Made by a program: the position numbers and the translations under genes. Below, in pieces: positions 1 to 6,537 of a stretch of DNA of 18,385 nucleotides (position 1 is its first letter; each line of letters starts with the position of its first letter). The notes beneath the pieces were generated by a model. It saw nothing but the letters and a program-made list of their open reading frames with translations. It was not told where the DNA came from and did no database searches. Where the stretch lies: positions 1-18,385 of the forward strand of contig JARDZQ010000004.1 in NCBI GenBank assembly GCA_029240775.1. Reading direction: 5' to 3'. Source of the DNA: Rubrobacteraceae bacterium (GTDB lineage Bacteria; Actinomycetota; Rubrobacteria; Rubrobacterales; Rubrobacteraceae).

Positions 1-386
1 CGCAGCTCGTGCGCCGAGGTGAAGCCTTTTCTCCTCAGGTAGCGGACGGCGTGGCGGGTGGAGATGATCGGGGTTGCCTTGTTGAGACTGCGCTCGGCGA
101 CACGGTCGAAGTGGTCCCCGTGCAGGTGCGAGAGCAGCACGAAGTCGAGCGGGGGGAGGTCCTCCATCTCCAAGGCCGGATTCGTCCGGCGCCGCGAGGT
201 CAAGCCGTACCCGAGGTGGACGTGGTCGCTTGCGTGCAGGAAGTTCGGGTCGGTCAGGATGGTGAAGCCTGCGTAGCGGATCACCACCGTGGCCGTCCCG
301 ACGAAGAAGATGGAGCCTCGTTCGAGGTCCGGCCTCTCGTTCCTCCTGGGAAGTACGAGTGACTTCCCTTCGCTAATAACCGCCAC
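1..386 (-). CDS. Metallo-beta-lactamase-fold hydrolase (partial, C-terminus beyond left edge)
   Basis: The N-terminal 128 residues of an MBL-fold protein run off the left edge. A GTG start at 386-384 is preceded by an AGGAGAGG-type ribosome binding site. The protein opens with a beta-rich segment (GSIFFVGTATVVIRY, then TILTDPNF), typical of UlaG/RomA-like MBL hydrolases. Near residue 90 it carries the metal-binding signature LLSHLHGDHFD, the HxHxDH box that binds two metal ions, usually zinc. Substrate cannot be inferred, since MBL-fold proteins include lactonases, phosphodiesterases and NAPE-PLD-like enzymes. No signal peptide is visible, so it is probably cytoplasmic. It begins 17 bp after the DUF2795 gene and is probably co-transcribed with it. 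The fold is secure; the function is open. Confidence 0.85.
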   Translation of the reverse strand, partial: MAVISEGKSLVLPRRNERPDLERGSIFFVGTATVVIRYAGFTILTDPNFLHASDHVHLGYGLTSRRRTNPALEMEDLPPLDFVLLSHLHGDHFDRVAERSLNKATPIISTRHAVRYLRRKGFTSAHEL

Positions 387-403
387 TCGTCCTCTCCTGG
401 CGA

Positions 404-604
404 CTAGTTGGGCTGCGGGAAGGCCTGCAGATCCTCCAGGACCTGCTCCTGCCCTGAGAACTCGTGCCGGCTCAGGCCCTCTAGCATCCGGATCATGGCG
501 TCCGGGGCACCGTTCTGCTGGGCAACGCTGACCACCTCTTCCTTGCTCGCCGGGTAGTCGACGCCTTCCAGGTATTGCTGTGCGTCGTCGGGGTTGAAGT
601 CCAC
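404..604 (-). CDS. DUF2795 family small protein
   Basis: A 66-residue acidic protein. Its core, DAQQYLEGVDYPASKEEVVS followed by AQQNGAPDAMIRMLEGL and then an F/Y-x-S segment, matches the DUF2795 pattern common in Actinomycetota: a short helical domain of unknown function, often found near stress-related genes. I chose the GTG at 604-602 because GGAGG lies 5 nt upstream. A GTG at 628 would add eight residues (MPTTLEAA) but has no comparable ribosome binding site. The gene sits 17 bp before the MBL-fold hydrolase on the same strand, so the two are probably one transcript. No catalytic residues are recognisable. Confidence 0.8.
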   Translation of the reverse strand: MDFNPDDAQQYLEGVDYPASKEEVVSVAQQNGAPDAMIRMLEGLSRHEFSGQEQVLEDLQAFPQPN

Positions 605-664
605 TGCAGCCTCCAGCGTCGTGGGCACTTCCGGCTATATTCCCCGATGACCGAGCCCGTAACG

Positions 665-820
665 CTAGAGCTCCCAGAGCACCCGATACACCTCGAGCGC
701 CAGACGCCGGCATCCCTCCGGCAGGTCCTGGAAAGGGATCTCACGCCTGAGACGCTCGCAGGGCGGACGGCCCCGCCGCAGCGCTCCGCCGTCCCCTATT
801 CGCACGGGATCGTCATTCAT
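665..820 (-). CDS. Possible 51-residue hypothetical protein
   Basis: An ATG-initiated ORF of 51 residues (MNDDPVRIGDGGALRRGR..., ending YRVLWEL) fills part of the gap upstream of the DUF2795 gene on the same strand. It is rich in Arg, Asp and Glu with a GC-rich third position, compatible with coding. The second half could form an amphipathic helix. I recognise no family. No clear ribosome binding site precedes it, but its ATG overlaps the TGA of a 32-residue ORF (ATGA), a pattern that can mean translational coupling. It may equally be a chance ORF. Confidence 0.35.
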   Translation of the reverse strand: MNDDPVRIGDGGALRRGRPPCERLRREIPFQDLPEGCRRLALEVYRVLWEL

Positions 821-915
821 GGTGAGTAGAGGTACTCGCCTGGTTTCCTGCTGGAGAGAAAGCCCGTGAGTACGACGGTGTAGCGTTCGGCGGTCACGCG
901 CCGGCGTCGGAGCAT
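817..915 (-). CDS. Possible 32-residue micro-ORF
   Basis: A very short ORF (MLRRRRVTAERYTVV..., ending GEYLYSP) whose stop overlaps the start of the 51-residue ORF by ATGA. The mix of basic N-terminus and beta-like segment is not recognisable. It could be the tail of a decayed gene or chance. Apart from these two ORFs and the putative promoter at 997-1025, I see nothing in 605-1065. Confidence 0.2.
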   Translation of the reverse strand: MLRRRRVTAERYTVVLTGFLSSRKPGEYLYSP

Positions 916-996
916 CAGAGGTAGCGGGGCACGCCGTCCGGCAGCAAGGGATCTCGCCTGTCTTTGAAGCTCATGGGATCATTAGCCCGGGAAGGA

Positions 997-1025
997 TTGA
1001 CCACGTAGGTGACCGGAGGCAAAAT
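997..1025 (+). promoter_or_regulatory. Putative sigma-70-type promoter of the molybdoprotein operon
   Basis: TTGACC at 997-1002 and CAAAAT at 1020-1025 are separated by 17 bp, giving a predicted start about 34 nt before the GTG at 1066. It is the only reasonable hexamer pair just upstream of this operon. It rests on sequence resemblance alone. Confidence 0.4.
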
Positions 1026-1065
1026 TCGTCTTCTAGTACATAACCCGACGTCAGGGGGTTGAGTA

Positions 1066-1671
1066 GTGAGCGAAGGCTTCGTGTCGCGCGGCTTTCGGGG
1101 CCGCCGCAGGCAGACAGACGACCGCCTGCCGCCGGGCCAGTACCTGGTAGAGGGCTTCCCCGTCCTCAGCGCCGGCCCGACGCCGCGCACACCGCTCGAC
1201 GAGTGGGACTTCTCGATCTCCGGCGAGGTCGACGAGCCGAAGAGGTGGACGTGGGAGGATTTCCAGGCGCTACCATCGGAGGAGATCACGCGCGACATCC
1301 ACTGCGTCACCAAGTGGTCGAAGCTCGGAACTGCGTGGGAAGGGGTCTCCATAGACACGCTGCTCGAAGGGGTCGAGACCGCCGCGGAGCACGTGCTCGC
1401 CTTCTGCGACGGTGGCTACACAACCAACCTGCCGCTCGAGGACGTCACGGGTGGCCGCGCCTGGATCGCCTACGCCCACGACGGCAAGCCGCTCGAACCA
1501 GAGCACGGAGGTCCGGCTCGCCTGCTCGTGCCGCACCTCTACTTCTGGAAGAGCGCCAAGTGGGTACGGGGCCTGCAGCTCACCACCTACGACATACCCG
1601 GTTTCTGGGAGTCGCTCGGCTACCACAACTATGGCGACCCGTGGCGCGAGCAGCGCTACTGGGGTGACTGA
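1066..1671 (+). CDS. Sulfite oxidase-like molybdopterin-dependent oxidoreductase
   Basis: This 201-residue protein is essentially a single Oxidored_molyb domain (sulfite oxidase/YedY superfamily). It contains DFSISGEVDEPKRWTWEDF and then the cofactor segment ITRDIHCVTKWS, in which Cys80 sits where the family's Mo-thiolate ligand is found. It continues with FCDGGYTTNLPL, GGPARLLVPHLYFWKSAKWV and a C-terminal YWGD. It probably catalyses oxygen-atom transfer with molybdopterin; the substrate is unknown. There is no Tat signal, so it should be cytoplasmic, unlike E. coli MsrP/YedY. The GTG start is preceded by a GGGGG-containing ribosome binding site. The reductase gene begins 1 bp after its stop, which points to a two-component electron-transfer pair. 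Confidence 0.9.
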   Translation: MSEGFVSRGFRGRRRQTDDRLPPGQYLVEGFPVLSAGPTPRTPLDEWDFSISGEVDEPKRWTWEDFQALPSEEITRDIHCVTKWSKLGTAWEGVSIDTLLEGVETAAEHVLAFCDGGYTTNLPLEDVTGGRAWIAYAHDGKPLEPEHGGPARLLVPHLYFWKSAKWVRGLQLTTYDIPGFWESLGYHNYGDPWREQRYWGD

Positions 1672-1672
1672 G

Positions 1673-2416
1673 ATGGCCGAGATCCGGCACCCGAGGCTCG
1701 CCTGGCAATTCGGCGAGGTCGTCGAGACCCACCCCGCCACACCCCGCGCCAAGAGCCTCTTACTCGACGTACCGGGCTGGGAGGGGCACAAGGCTGGCCA
1801 GCACGTGGATATCCGCCTCACCGCCGAGGACGGCTACCAGGCCCAGCGCAGCTACTCCATCGCCTCGGCGCCCGAGGATAACAGGGTCGAGCTCGTTGTC
1901 GAGCGCCTCGACGACGGCGAGGTCTCCCCGTACCTGACCGACGAGCTGCGACCCGGGGATAAGCTAGAGTTGCGCGGACCGATAGGCGGCTGGTTCGCCT
2001 GGGAGGCGAAAGACGGAGGACCGCTGTTCTTCGTAGCCGGAGGTTCGGGCATCGCGCCGCTTATGGCCATGATCCGTCACCGCGCCGCCGCAGGCAGCGA
2101 CGTCTCCTGCCACCTCCTGTACTCGTCCCGTTCACGCGAGGAGACGATCTTCGCAGAGGAACTCGACCAGCTCGCCGCCTCGGACGGCTCCCTGCAGGTG
2201 TTCCACACCCTCACCCGCTCGCAACCGCCCGACTGGACGGGCTACGCACGCCGCATCGACCGTGTGATGCTCGCGGAGGTCTCTCCGGAAGAGAATCCCC
2301 TCGCCTTCGTCTGCGGTCCCACGCCGCTCGTCGAGTCGGTCGCGACGGAGCTCGTGGGGCTCGGGCACGACGCGAGGCGCATAAAGACCGAACGCTTCGG
2401 ACCGACGGGAGGATGA
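1673..2416 (+). CDS. FAD/NAD(P)-binding ferredoxin-reductase-type oxidoreductase
   Basis: This 247-residue protein has a complete FNR fold. The N-terminal FAD barrel carries RSYS at 59-62, the flavin-binding RxYS motif. The C-terminal nucleotide domain carries GGSGIAP at 123-129 and CGPTPLVE at 214-221, and the protein ends with ERFGPTGG. There is no 2Fe-2S domain, so it should pass electrons from NAD(P)H to a partner protein or take them from it. The partner is most likely the molybdoprotein, whose stop lies 1 bp before this ATG; no strong ribosome binding site is present, so translation is probably coupled. A longer in-frame ORF starting at 1412 exists, but it lies inside the molybdoprotein gene and lacks family similarity. 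Confidence 0.9.
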   Translation: MAEIRHPRLAWQFGEVVETHPATPRAKSLLLDVPGWEGHKAGQHVDIRLTAEDGYQAQRSYSIASAPEDNRVELVVERLDDGEVSPYLTDELRPGDKLELRGPIGGWFAWEAKDGGPLFFVAGGSGIAPLMAMIRHRAAAGSDVSCHLLYSSRSREETIFAEELDQLAASDGSLQVFHTLTRSQPPDWTGYARRIDRVMLAEVSPEENPLAFVCGPTPLVESVATELVGLGHDARRIKTERFGPTGG

Positions 2417-2418
2417 AG

Positions 2419-2673
2419 ATGGACGAACGCAGGCTGGACGGAAACGCCGTCGGGGGGCTCTTGGGCGAGGTCTTCACCTTCGAGGTGACGATGGCCGAGG
2501 CCGCCTGCGACCGTTGCGGCACCGTCGCGCACGTGGGCGAGACGATGGCGTACGTGACCGAGATCGGCACGGTCGTCCGCTGCGCCAGGTGCGACAACGC
2601 CCTCATCCGCATCGCCCAGAACCCGCGCGGCTACTTCCTCGACCTGCGGGGCGTCAGCTACCTGCGGTTCTGA
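2419..2673 (+). CDS. DUF6510 family zinc-ribbon protein
   Basis: An 84-residue protein starting MDERRLDGNAVGGLLGEVF, with two Cys pairs (CDRCG and CARCD) spaced like a zinc ribbon. This is the layout of DUF6510, an actinobacterial family that I recall lying beside sulfite-oxidase-like genes. I chose ATG 2419 over ATG 2413 because GGAGG at 2408-2412 is 6 nt from 2419 but touches 2413. The 2413 ATG would overlap the reductase stop as ATGA. It is the last gene of the three-gene operon and is followed by a hairpin at 2713. Its role is unknown; it could be a redox or assembly partner of the two enzymes. Confidence 0.8.
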   Translation: MDERRLDGNAVGGLLGEVFTFEVTMAEAACDRCGTVAHVGETMAYVTEIGTVVRCARCDNALIRIAQNPRGYFLDLRGVSYLRF

Positions 2674-2712
2674 GAGCGCTCCTGATGTGTACCCTCTGAA
2701 CGCCCCGACAAC

Positions 2713-2743
2713 GAAAGTGGGGCCGGTGACCCGCCCCCCTTTC
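2713..2743. terminator. Bidirectional terminator-like hairpin
   Basis: The arms GAAAGTGGGGC (2713-2723) and GCCCCCCTTTC (2733-2743) pair over 11 positions with one T/C mismatch around a 9-nt loop. The structure sits between the DUF6510 gene ending at 2673 and the oppositely oriented small gene ending at 2766. Both strands carry a short A- or T-containing base, so it could stop transcription from either side. Confidence 0.65.
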
Positions 2744-2765
2744 TCAACGCTCGAAACAGAGCTGC

Positions 2766-2954
2766 TTACACGGAGTCGGAGGGCTTGATAAAGAAGGCGG
2801 GGTCCTCGGCGGCGAAAGCCAGCCACTCGTCGTCGGCCGTGCGCTTCGATGCCTCGGGAGCGTTCCGAGCGACTCCCTGCCCCGGAGTGGGCGACACGCC
2901 GGACACCAGACTCCCCTTCTCCTCACCAGCCTTGCGTACGTCGCTCTCCTTCAT
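2766..2954 (-). CDS. Small hypothetical protein downstream of aceA
   Basis: A 62-residue, charged, hydrophilic protein with a Gly/Pro/Ser-rich middle and a C-terminal segment DEWLAFAAEDPAFFIKPSDSV-like in character: acidic and aromatic, and possibly an amphipathic peptide. The ATG is preceded by AAAGGGG about 6 nt upstream, a good ribosome binding site. It lies 77 bp after aceA on the same strand, separated from it by a GC-rich hairpin, so it may be a read-through product of the aceA transcript. I recognise no family. The ribosome binding site and position support it more than the sequence does. Confidence 0.5.
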   Translation of the reverse strand: MKESDVRKAGEEKGSLVSGVSPTPGQGVARNAPEASKRTADDEWLAFAAEDPAFFIKPSDSV

Positions 2955-2982
2955 TCGCCACCCCTTTCCGCGCCTACAGGAA

Positions 2983-3004
2983 GGGGGCCGTACGCACAGC
3001 CCCC
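2983..3004 (-). terminator. GC-rich hairpin after aceA (terminator or attenuator)
   Basis: GGGGGC (2983-2988) and GCCCCC (2999-3004) pair perfectly and can be extended inward by GT/AC past one mismatch. It begins 28 bp after the aceA stop in the minus direction and is followed on that strand only by TTCC, so termination would be partial. It may attenuate read-through from aceA into the 62-residue gene. Confidence 0.45.
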
Positions 3005-3031
3005 CGCAACCTGATACCCGCAGCCCGAAGC

Positions 3032-4312
3032 CTACTGAACGAACTGCTCCTCCTCGGTGGAGCCCGTGAGGGCCGTGGTGGAGGCGGTCCCGCCGGCGAC
3101 GACCTGGGCCACCTCATCGAAGTAGCCGGCGCCGACCTCGCGCTGGTGCTTGGTCGCGGTGTAACCGTACTTCTCGGCGGCGAACTCGGCCTCCTGCAGC
3201 TCGGAGTACGCGGCCATCCCGCGGTCCTTGTAGTCCCGCGCCAGCTCGAACATGCTGTAGTTGAGGGAGTGAAAGCCAGCGAGAGTAACGAACTGGTACT
3301 TGTAGCCCATCGTGCCGAGCTGATCCTGGAAGGTGGCGATGTCCTCATCTCCGAGCTTCGCCTTCCAGTTGAACGACGGCGAACAGTTGTAAGCGAGCAG
3401 CTTGCCGGGGAATCGCTCGTGGATCGCCTCCGCGAACTCCCTGGCCTCATCGATGTTCGGCTCGGAGGTCTCGCACCACACCACGTCGGCGTACGGCGCG
3501 TACGCGAGACCCCTGGCTATCGCGTAATCCAGCCCGGGCCTGATGCGGTAGAAGCCTTCGGCGGACCTCTCCCCGGTGAGGAACGGCGCGTCGGCCGGGT
3601 CGACGTCTGAGGTAATGAGCTTCGCCGCGTCGGCGTCAGTGCGCGCGACGATGACGGTAGGCACCCCCATCACGTCCGCCGCGAGCCGCGCGGAGATCAG
3701 GTTCCTTATGCCCTGCGCCGTCGGCAGGAGGACCTTGCCACCCATGTGCCCGCACTTCTTCTCGGACGAGAGCTGGTCCTCGAAGTGGACGCCCGCAGCA
3801 CCTGCCTCGATCATGGCCTTGGTGATCTCGAAGACGTTCAAGGCGCCCCCGAAACCAGCCTCGCAGTCGGCGACGATAGGCGCGAACCAGTGGATACCGT
3901 TCTGGCCCTCCGCGTGGTGGATCTGGTCCGCCCTTTGCAACGCCTGGTTGATGGCCTTGACCAGCTGCGGCCCGCTGTTGGCCGGGTACAGGCTCTGGTC
4001 AGGGTACATCTGCCCCGCCAAATTAGCGTCAGCCGCAACCTGCCAGCCGGAGAGGTAGATCGACTCGAGCCCCGCCTTGACCTGCTGCACTGCCTGGTTG
4101 CCCGTAAGGGCCCCCAGTGACTGCACGTAGTCCCTCGTGCCCATCAACTCCCACAACCGCTCCGCGCCCATCCGGGCGAGCGTGTGCTCGATCCTGACGG
4201 ACCCCCGCAAACGCGCCACATCCTCCGCCGAATACGGACGCTCGATGCCCTCCCAGCGCTCACCCTCCCACTCCCGCGCTATCTCCGTAACAGCACCGTT
4301 CCCGTTATGCAT
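3032..4312 (-). CDS. aceA: Isocitrate lyase
   Basis: A 426-residue protein, the usual length for bacterial isocitrate lyase, which cleaves isocitrate to glyoxylate and succinate in the cytoplasm as the first step of the glyoxylate shunt. The signature KKCGHMGGK lies at residues 185-193 with catalytic Cys187. ADCEAGFGG near 148-156 is the Mg/substrate loop, and VARTDADAAKLI, VWCETSEPN and YNCSPSFNWK are further active-site segments. The ATG has an AGGAGAGG-rich ribosome binding site. Malate synthase, the next enzyme, is encoded 200 bp upstream on the same strand. The aceA leader holds an inverted repeat of GTTTGCTAG within 70 bp of the start, so it probably has its own regulated promoter. Confidence 0.97.
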   Translation of the reverse strand: MHNGNGAVTEIAREWEGERWEGIERPYSAEDVARLRGSVRIEHTLARMGAERLWELMGTRDYVQSLGALTGNQAVQQVKAGLESIYLSGWQVAADANLAGQMYPDQSLYPANSGPQLVKAINQALQRADQIHHAEGQNGIHWFAPIVADCEAGFGGALNVFEITKAMIEAGAAGVHFEDQLSSEKKCGHMGGKVLLPTAQGIRNLISARLAADVMGVPTVIVARTDADAAKLITSDVDPADAPFLTGERSAEGFYRIRPGLDYAIARGLAYAPYADVVWCETSEPNIDEAREFAEAIHERFPGKLLAYNCSPSFNWKAKLGDEDIATFQDQLGTMGYKYQFVTLAGFHSLNYSMFELARDYKDRGMAAYSELQEAEFAAEKYGYTATKHQREVGAGYFDEVAQVVAGGTASTTALTGSTEEEQFVQ

Positions 4313-4333
4313 CGCCTCTCCTCTCCTACCGCA

Positions 4334-4378
4334 GTTTGCTAGCCACTTATGTGTCTAGCAAACATACGTGTAGTTTGC
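4334..4378. promoter_or_regulatory. Inverted-repeat operator/promoter region of aceA
   Basis: GTTTGCTAG (4334-4342) and CTAGCAAAC (4355-4363) form a perfect 9-bp inverted repeat with a 12-bp spacer, so the arm centres are 21 bp apart, about two helical turns. A third half-site, GTTTGC, follows at 4373-4378 in inverted orientation to the second. Read toward aceA, the arm at 4363-4355 continues as TTTGCTAGACA, which can also be seen as an extended -10 (TGnTAGACA). It therefore may be an operator, a promoter or both. The TTTGC core loosely recalls RamB sites on coryneform aceA/aceB, but I cannot assign the regulator. Confidence 0.6.
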
Positions 4379-4450
4379 ACAGTACCATTGTGAACAGCTT
4401 CTCGGATCGTGTCAAATGGAGCACGCGCGGTCTGGTGCGGGAGACGAGGA

Positions 4451-4477
4451 CCGGCGGCCCGTAGGCTGCGCCGCCGG
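4451..4477 (-). terminator. GC-rich hairpin downstream of aceB
   Basis: CCGGCGGC (4451-4458) and GCCGCCGG (4470-4477) are perfect complements around an 11-nt loop, 36 bp past the aceB stop. No T-run follows on either strand, so it is not a canonical intrinsic terminator. It may protect the transcript end or reduce read-through into aceA. Confidence 0.4.
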
Positions 4478-4512
4478 CCGGGATGTCGTGGTGGTGGGGT
4501 ATATCCTCTCTC

Positions 4513-6120
4513 CTAGTCCAGGTACTCGTAACCGGGGAGGGTCAGGAACACGACGAAGTTATCGTCGGTGGAGATACGGTTGAAGAGCTCGGCTGCTTCA
4601 TCGAAGCGGTCGTTTTTGGTACGCACCGGGTCGACGAAGCCGGGGATCTTCTCGAGCTCCTCGGAGAGGATGCTGCGGAAGAGTTCCTCGGTCACCACTG
4701 TGCCGTCGTCCAGGATGCCCTCGTCGTGGTGGATCCACTGCCACACCTGGGTGCGTGAGATCTCGGCGGTCGCGGCGTCCTCCATGAGGTTGAAGACCGG
4801 GACGGCCCCGCGGCCTGCGAGCCACGCCCCGAGGTACTGGATGCCAACGCTGACGTTATTACGGAGGCCGGCCTCGGTGACCGGCTCGTCTTTGTATGGC
4901 TCGTAGAGGTCCGCAGGGGTCACCTCGACGTCCTCGCGCAACTTGTCGAGCTGGTTCGGCTGGGGCATGACCCTGTCGAAGACTTCTTTGGCGACGGGGA
5001 CCAGTCCCGGGTGCGCCACCCAGGTCCCGTCGTTGCCGTCGTTCGCCTCCCGTTCCTTGTCCTCCCGGACCTTCGCGAAGGCCTGCTCGTTCGCCTCCGG
5101 GTCGTCCTTGATCGGGATCTGGGCCGCCATACCGCCGATAGCGTGGGCGCCCCGCCTGTGACAGGTCTTGATCAGGAGCTGCGTGTAGGCCCGCATGAAG
5201 GGGACGGTCATGGTGACCTTCGCCCTGTCAGGGAGGACGAAGCCCTCCCTGTTGCGGAAGGTCTTTATGTAGGAGAAGATGTAGTCCCACCGCCCTGCGT
5301 TGAGGCCCGCCGAGTGGTCCCTGAGCTCGTAGAGGATCTCGTCCATCTCGAACGCCGCCGGAAACGTCTCTAGGAGGACGGTCGCCTTTATGGTGCCCCG
5401 CGGTATCCCGAGCTCGTCCTGGGCCAGGTTGAATACGTCGTTCCAGAGCCTCGCCTCGGGATAGTGCTCGATCTTGGGCAGGTAGAAGTACGGTCCCGAA
5501 CCCTGGTCGATGAGAGCTCTGGCGTTGTGGAAGAAGTACAGGCCAAAGTCGAAGAGGGAGCCCGGAACCTGGCGTCCGCCCACCGTCATGTGCTTCTCGG
5601 GTAGGTGCCAGCCGCGCGGGCGAGCGATCAGGACGGCGGGATCTTCGCCCACCTCGTAGTGCTTGCCCGTGTCGGGATCGTCAAAGGAGATCGTGCGGTT
5701 CACAGCATCCCGGAGGTTGAGCTGGCTCTCGAGCATGTTGTGCCACGTCGGGCAGTTCGCGTCCTCGAAGTCCGTCATGTAGGTGCTCGCGCCGGAGTTG
5801 AGGGCGTTGATCAGCATCTTCCGATCCGGCGGGCCCGTGATCTCTACCCGCCTGTCCTGGAGGTCGTCCGGCACAGGCGCCACCCTCCAGTCGCTCTCCC
5901 GGATGTCTTTCGTCTCAGATAAGAAGTCCGGCATCTCGCCGGCGTCGATTCGCTGCTGGAACTCTTTTCTCTTCTCCAGGACCTCGTCGACCCGCCCCCC
6001 GAATTCCCGGCTCAACTTCGCCACGAAGGCGACCGCCTCGGGCGTCAGGATCTCCGCAAACTCGTTTGGGATGGGGGCATTGATCTCTACCCCTTCGGCG
6101 TAAGCGCGCGTCTCAGCCAT
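4513..6120 (-). CDS. aceB: Malate synthase A
   Basis: A 535-residue malate synthase of the A type (about 530 residues). It condenses glyoxylate with acetyl-CoA to malate, completing the glyoxylate shunt. Recognisable segments are YMTDFEDANCPTWHNM, IARPRGWHLPEKH (catalytic Arg region), LLETFPAAFEMDEILYEL, DHSAGLNAGRWDYIFSYIK, GGMAAQIPIK and, near the C-terminus, FNLMEDAATAEISRTQVWQW, which includes the general-base Asp region. The ATG is preceded by AGGAGAG. The gene is 200 bp upstream of aceA with a hairpin between them, so the two may be transcribed separately but respond to a shared box. It is complete with no missing key motif that I can see. Confidence 0.97.
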   Translation of the reverse strand: MAETRAYAEGVEINAPIPNEFAEILTPEAVAFVAKLSREFGGRVDEVLEKRKEFQQRIDAGEMPDFLSETKDIRESDWRVAPVPDDLQDRRVEITGPPDRKMLINALNSGASTYMTDFEDANCPTWHNMLESQLNLRDAVNRTISFDDPDTGKHYEVGEDPAVLIARPRGWHLPEKHMTVGGRQVPGSLFDFGLYFFHNARALIDQGSGPYFYLPKIEHYPEARLWNDVFNLAQDELGIPRGTIKATVLLETFPAAFEMDEILYELRDHSAGLNAGRWDYIFSYIKTFRNREGFVLPDRAKVTMTVPFMRAYTQLLIKTCHRRGAHAIGGMAAQIPIKDDPEANEQAFAKVREDKEREANDGNDGTWVAHPGLVPVAKEVFDRVMPQPNQLDKLREDVEVTPADLYEPYKDEPVTEAGLRNNVSVGIQYLGAWLAGRGAVPVFNLMEDAATAEISRTQVWQWIHHDEGILDDGTVVTEELFRSILSEELEKIPGFVDPVRTKNDRFDEAAELFNRISTDDNFVVFLTLPGYEYLD

Positions 6121-6172
6121 GACTCTCCTCTCTCTCCCGCTCTCTGCGACGTAGGACTAAAGCTGAAATACT

Positions 6173-6180
6173 CTAGCAAG
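6173..6180. promoter_or_regulatory. Candidate box CTAGCAAG upstream of aceB
   Basis: CTAGCAAG, read toward aceB as CTTGCTAG followed by AGTAT, lies 53 bp before the aceB ATG. It shares TTGCTAGA with the aceA and phosphofructokinase upstream regions. A single half-site without a partner, it could be an extended -10 (TGnTAGAGT) or part of an operator. Confidence 0.4.
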
Positions 6181-6220
6181 CCGCCGCATCGTGCGCTCGG
6201 AGAGCCCTGGAGCGCCGAAC

Positions 6221-6427
6221 CTAGGCGGCAGACGCCGCCGCAGGGACCTCCCTCGGAACCCGCCGCACGTAGACGATGCAACAGGTCGGGACACACCGCC
6301 AGCGGAAGAGCACTTGGTAATGCCCGAAGCCAATCTGGACCGGCGTCCCAATGCTGGGAACGGATGCCTCGTGGCGACGCTCCAGAATCTCTTCGCTCTC
6401 CGGGTCTCTGTACTGAACGGGGATCAT
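6221..6427 (-). CDS. Small hypothetical protein upstream of aceB
   Basis: A 68-residue protein starting MIPVQYRDPESEEILERRH. I chose ATG 6427 over the longer start at 6505 because AAGGAG lies 5 nt upstream of it. The body alternates beta-like stretches (SIGTPVQIGFGHYQVLF, then CCIVYVRRVPREV) and has three Cys residues, suggesting a small beta-barrel-like or nucleic-acid-binding protein. I recognise no family. It ends 100 bp before aceB on the same strand and starts divergently from the LysR gene. Whether aceB is read through from it is unclear, since a TTGCTAG box lies between. Confidence 0.6.
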   Translation of the reverse strand: MIPVQYRDPESEEILERRHEASVPSIGTPVQIGFGHYQVLFRWRCVPTCCIVYVRRVPREVPAAASAA

Positions 6428-6458
6428 ATAAGCTCCTTCTCTCCAACAACGTGCTACC

Positions 6459-6488
6459 AAGATACCTGTCCTCTTGCTATCAGTCCAA
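6459..6488 (-). promoter_or_regulatory. Putative promoter of the 68-residue gene
   Basis: Read on the minus strand, TTGGAC (6488-6483) and TATCTT (6464-6459) are separated by 18 bp, ending 31 nt before the ATG at 6427. The surrounding 6478-6530 stretch is the most AT-rich part of this intergenic region and also holds TATC-ATA-GATA (6500-6510), a weak candidate LysR half-site. Confidence 0.4.
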
Positions 6489-6537
6489 TCATTTGCATGT
6501 ATCATAGATATAGGAGAAAATTATGGCAGAGCCTGTA

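Noticed and set aside
915..1358. 147-residue minus-strand ORF antisense to the molybdoprotein gene
   Set aside because: It is the shadow of a clearly recognisable plus-strand gene, its sequence resembles no family, and its Ser/Arg/Pro-rich composition is typical of antisense frames in GC-rich DNA.
1412..1672. N-terminal extension of the flavin reductase to 334 residues
   Set aside because: The extra residues are out of frame within the molybdoprotein gene; the FNR fold begins after ATG 1673.
2849..3610. 253-residue plus-strand ORF opposite aceA
   Set aside because: It lies antisense to the conserved isocitrate lyase gene and has no recognisable domain.
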